Source: an uncultured Acidimicrobiaceae bacterium (GTDB taxonomy: Bacteria > Actinomycetota > Acidimicrobiia > Acidimicrobiales > UBA8592). Taken from it: 7,166 bases of DNA. Every line of letters begins with the position of its first letter. Positions within the stretch are counted from its first letter, which is position 1. Positions 4,452 to 7,166 of the stretch are shown in pieces. The stretch lies in the NCBI GenBank assembly GCA_913031515.1, contig CAJWET010000082.1, positions 1 through 7,166 of the forward strand, read 5' to 3'. Made by a program: the position numbers and the translations under genes. The notes beneath the pieces were generated by a model that had not been told where the DNA came from, ran no database searches, and was given only the letters and a program-made list of their open reading frames with translations.

Positions 4452-7154
4452 TCACGTTGGTGCAATCTCACGCTCATCGTAAGTCTCTATAATGTCTCTA
4501 TCTTTCAGATCTTGGAAATCTGACAAGCCAATTCCGCATTCGTATCCTGAAGCCACCTCTTGAACGTCTTCTTTGAATCTCCTCAAGGAAGAAACCTCAC
4601 CTTTCCAGATAATCGCTCCATCACGAAGGAAGCGTACTTTTGAGCCACGAGTTATTTTTCCATCGAGTACATGGCATCCGGCTATAGCGCCCACTCGTGG
4701 AATCTTGTATATCTCACGGACTTCTGCTTCACCCGTGACAATTTCTTCATACTCAGGAACTAACATGCCGACCATCGCTGATTCTATGTCTTCCAAAAGT
4801 TTGTAGATTATCTCATAGTTACGTATCTCTACGCCTTCATGGTCTGCCATTTCCCGCGCTTTTCTATCTGGGCGCACATTGAAACCCAAGACCGTTGCAT
4901 TAGATGTTGCAGCTAATTGAACATCGTTTTCTGTTATCGCCCCTACACCCGAATGCACAAAAGCTATGTTTACTTCTTCTCGCTCGAGTTTTTTAAGGCT
5001 CTCACTGACTGCTTCTAACGACCCATTAACATCTGCTTTCAGGATTAAGTTGAGCGTGGCCTTTTCTCCTGCACTGATTTGACTAAAGAGATCTTCTAGG
5101 CGCCCGCCTGTTAATCCCGTCGAAGAGTCACGACCTATGGAAGCTACACGTTGGAAATGCTCTCTAGTTTCGGCGACATCTCTTGCTGTCCGTTCATCAG
5201 GAGCGACGATAAAATCGTCTCCTGCAACAGCAACATCAGAAAGGCCTAGAACTTGAACTGGAGATGATGGCCCTGCTGTATCTACTTGTTCCCCAGAGTC
5301 GGAAACCAAAGCTCTCACTCGGCCCCATGATGAGCCCGCAACTAGTGGTTCGCCAACTTTTATGGTTCCTCTTTGGACGAGGACTGTTGCTACGGGACCT
5401 CGCCCGATATCTAGATGCGACTCCAGCACCACGCCCTTCCCACGGCCATCGCCTGAAGCCCGAAGATCTTCAACTTCTGCTACCAACAGCAAGTTCTCTA
5501 ATAAGTCCTCTATCCCTGTATTTTCTAGAGCAGAGATCTCCACAACAATCGTATCGCCACCCCATGCCTCAGGAACTAGCTCTCGTTCCGCTAGTTCCGC
5601 CAAAACTCTTTGAGGATCCGCGCTTTCTAAATCAATCTTGTTTACGGCTACGACGATTGGGACTTCGGCAGCTCTTGCATGATTAATTGCCTCAACTGTC
5701 TGAGGCATCACTCCATCATCTGCCGCTACCACTAGAACGACAATATCTGTAACATTCGCTCCTCTCGCTCGCATAGCCGTAAAAGCTGCGTGGCCCGGGG
5801 TATCCAAGAACGTCAGAATGGTGTCATCGCGTTCTATTTGATAGGCGCCAATATGTTGAGTAATCCCTCCTGCTTCACCACCGATAACGTTAGAATTCCT
5901 AATCTGATCCAATAATTTGGTTTTCCCATGATCAACATGTCCCATAACAGTTATAACTGGCGGGCGGCTGGGCCATTCTTCAGATGTCTCATCTTCTTGC
6001 TCAATTTCAAGTTTTTTCTGCAACTCTACTTCGTGTTCTTCACCTGGGTCTACTAATCGAACCTCTGCCCCAATCTCCGCCGCGAAAACTTCGATCATTT
6101 CATCACTTAAAGATTGTGTCGCTGTTACCATTTCGCCTTGTTCCATTAAGTACCGGACAACATCCGCGGTGGTCCTATTCAATTTAGGCGCTACGTCTAT
6201 TGGTGAAGACGCTCTCTCTATAACTATTTCACCTTCTGGAACAGGCGCATCCTCTGGCGTATACGCCGGAGCGTCCATGGGTTGGAGTTCTTCTTGTCGT
6301 CGGCGACGTCTACTCTTTTTCTTCCGCTGGGGTCTCTGAGGATGTCCTCCAGGTCGTCCGGTAGAACGTCCGCCTCCCGGTTTCCCTGCGGAAGGCCCTG
6401 AAGGGCCCGAAGGAGGAAACCCTGAATCCCGTGCAGGTCGGCCAGTAGTGTCCGCCGATGGTCGTCTTCCTGACGGGCGTCCTTGAATGTTCGCATTATT
6501 CCTATCATTCTGACGAGGACGATATGTGGGAGCACCGCGATCGCTTCGTTCCTTTACTCTCCCGCCTTTCCCTGGTGGAGGAGGTATGGGTTTCCCAGAA
6601 GCTGACCGGGGAGATGGTGGCGGAGGAATACTTTTCCCAGAGGAAGAAAGAGGAGGAGGCTCAGTTGTCTCCTGTTTGGTCTTACTAGGGGAACTACTTT
6701 CCGAAGTAGGCTGTTCTTCTGTCTTCTTAGTTGGTTTCGGAGAAGATTCTTTCTCTCTGGGGCCACCTGTATCTGCGGGTTTAGATGGGCTGGATTTTTT
6801 CGAGCTGATGATTTGTGAGGCAGGCTCGATGTCTGATTTTGCAGGCTTCGTCGAGGTTTGAGTCTTTTTCTTAGGCGGTTTTTTGGAACTTACAGGATTC
6901 GCAGGTTTACTTTGCTCTGCGGAAGTCTTTTTTGATTCAGCTGGTTTCTTCTTTTCTTGAGAAGGCTCAGATGATTTGCTTCTAGTAAGACCATCAGATT
7001 CAGCTTTTTTACGAACTCGATCTGCTTGAGCTTCGACAAGGCTCGAGGAGTGACTTTTAGCGTCTACTCCAAGAGATTCGCATAAAGCGATGACCTCTTT
7101 ATTCGTGATGTCTAACTCTCGAGCGAGTTCATAAATTCTTACTTTTGCTGACAA
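4452..7154 (-). CDS. infB: Translation initiation factor IF-2
   Basis: IF2 is a GTPase that places initiator fMet-tRNA on the 30S subunit and promotes 50S joining. The 900-residue product has a first IF2_N domain at 1-50 (KVRIYELARELDITNKEV) and a long Ser/Pro/Lys then Gly/Arg-rich linker (about 55-275). A very basic patch follows (RKKKSRRRRR, 277-286), then a second IF2_N domain (about 316-367). The G domain has G1 GHVDHGKT (405-412), G2 with T432 (GGITQHIGAY), G3 DTPGH (451-455), G4 NKID (505-508) and G5 SAL (541-543). Domains II, III and the C-terminal fMet-tRNA-binding domain complete it. All G motifs are intact. The start is TTG at 7154: it is the only start codon between the in-frame TAG at 7164-7166 and the conserved KVRIYEL. 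No Shine-Dalgarno is visible in the 12 bases before it, which read TAG, eight A and a C. By family habit nusA and a small ylxR-like gene would lie further right, outside the window. Confidence 0.97.
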   Translation of the reverse strand: MSAKVRIYELARELDITNKEVIALCESLGVDAKSHSSSLVEAQADRVRKKAESDGLTRSKSSEPSQEKKKPAESKKTSAEQSKPANPVSSKKPPKKKTQTSTKPAKSDIEPASQIISSKKSSPSKPADTGGPREKESSPKPTKKTEEQPTSESSSPSKTKQETTEPPPLSSSGKSIPPPPSPRSASGKPIPPPPGKGGRVKERSDRGAPTYRPRQNDRNNANIQGRPSGRRPSADTTGRPARDSGFPPSGPSGPSAGKPGGGRSTGRPGGHPQRPQRKKKSRRRRRQEELQPMDAPAYTPEDAPVPEGEIVIERASSPIDVAPKLNRTTADVVRYLMEQGEMVTATQSLSDEMIEVFAAEIGAEVRLVDPGEEHEVELQKKLEIEQEDETSEEWPSRPPVITVMGHVDHGKTKLLDQIRNSNVIGGEAGGITQHIGAYQIERDDTILTFLDTPGHAAFTAMRARGANVTDIVVLVVAADDGVMPQTVEAINHARAAEVPIVVAVNKIDLESADPQRVLAELAERELVPEAWGGDTIVVEISALENTGIEDLLENLLLVAEVEDLRASGDGRGKGVVLESHLDIGRGPVATVLVQRGTIKVGEPLVAGSSWGRVRALVSDSGEQVDTAGPSSPVQVLGLSDVAVAGDDFIVAPDERTARDVAETREHFQRVASIGRDSSTGLTGGRLEDLFSQISAGEKATLNLILKADVNGSLEAVSESLKKLEREEVNIAFVHSGVGAITENDVQLAATSNATVLGFNVRPDRKAREMADHEGVEIRNYEIIYKLLEDIESAMVGMLVPEYEEIVTGEAEVREIYKIPRVGAIAGCHVLDGKITRGSKVRFLRDGAIIWKGEVSSLRRFKEDVQEVASGYECGIGLSDFQDLKDRDIIETYDEREIAPT
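6573..6641 (-). repeat. Imperfect direct repeat inside infB (SGKxIPPPP twice)
   Basis: The linker of IF2 repeats nine residues, SGK-S-IPPPP (172-180) and SGK-P-IPPPP (186-194), offset by 14 residues or 42 nt. The two DNA copies differ at several third positions. It sits in a low-complexity linker that is poorly conserved in length across bacteria, so local duplication is the likely origin. Confidence 0.7.
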
Positions 7155-7166
7155 GTTTTTTTTCTA

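Noticed and set aside
5264..5686. 140-codon open frame on the plus strand
   Set aside because: It lies wholly antisense to the conserved IF2 G domain and domain II, its protein is Leu/Pro-rich without a recognisable family, and it is best explained as a shadow of infB. The same applies to the other plus-strand frames inside infB.
6224..6535. 103-codon minus-strand frame overlapping infB in another frame
   Set aside because: It overlaps the low-complexity linker of infB, whose own frame continues intact into conserved domains. No separate RBS or family signal was seen.

Overview
The window carries a conserved bacterial translation and RNA-metabolism cluster. All genes are on the minus strand, so transcription runs right to left: infB, rbfA, truB, ribF, rpsO and the 5' two-thirds of pnp, which runs off the left edge. 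No mobile element, CRISPR array, tRNA or rRNA is visible, and I see no protein gene outside these six.

Organism: the IF2 N-terminus, the PNPase segments, the two-step RibF and the overall gene order fit an actinobacterium. From memory of family sequences, the closest feel is Acidimicrobiia (for example the IF2 segment CESLGVDAKSHSSS). The base composition is moderate, well below the usual high-GC actinobacteria, which would fit an uncultured or marine member. This placement is inference and would need a phylogeny.

Layout, in transcription order: infB (7154-4452, TTG start) encodes IF2. A 44-nt gap with a perfect 16-bp palindrome leads to rbfA (4407-4030). truB most likely starts at a GTG (4037), overlapping the end of rbfA by 8 nt. 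A 57-nt gap precedes ribF (3095-2148). A 163-nt non-coding leader with AU-rich and GC-containing inverted repeats precedes rpsO (1984-1715). A 243-nt leader, AT-rich at its start and densely folded near its end, precedes pnp (1471 to beyond 1).

How the genes work together: IF2 and S15 serve initiation and the 30S subunit, RbfA matures the 30S, TruB makes the tRNA T-loop pseudouridine, RibF makes FMN and FAD, and PNPase degrades RNA. The proteins are ordinary. The interesting material is in the three spacers, above all the pnp leader, where arms of adjacent hairpins can also pair with each other, and the rpsO leader. In well-studied bacteria S15 and PNPase are often autoregulated through such leaders, but I can only show the complementarity, not the function.
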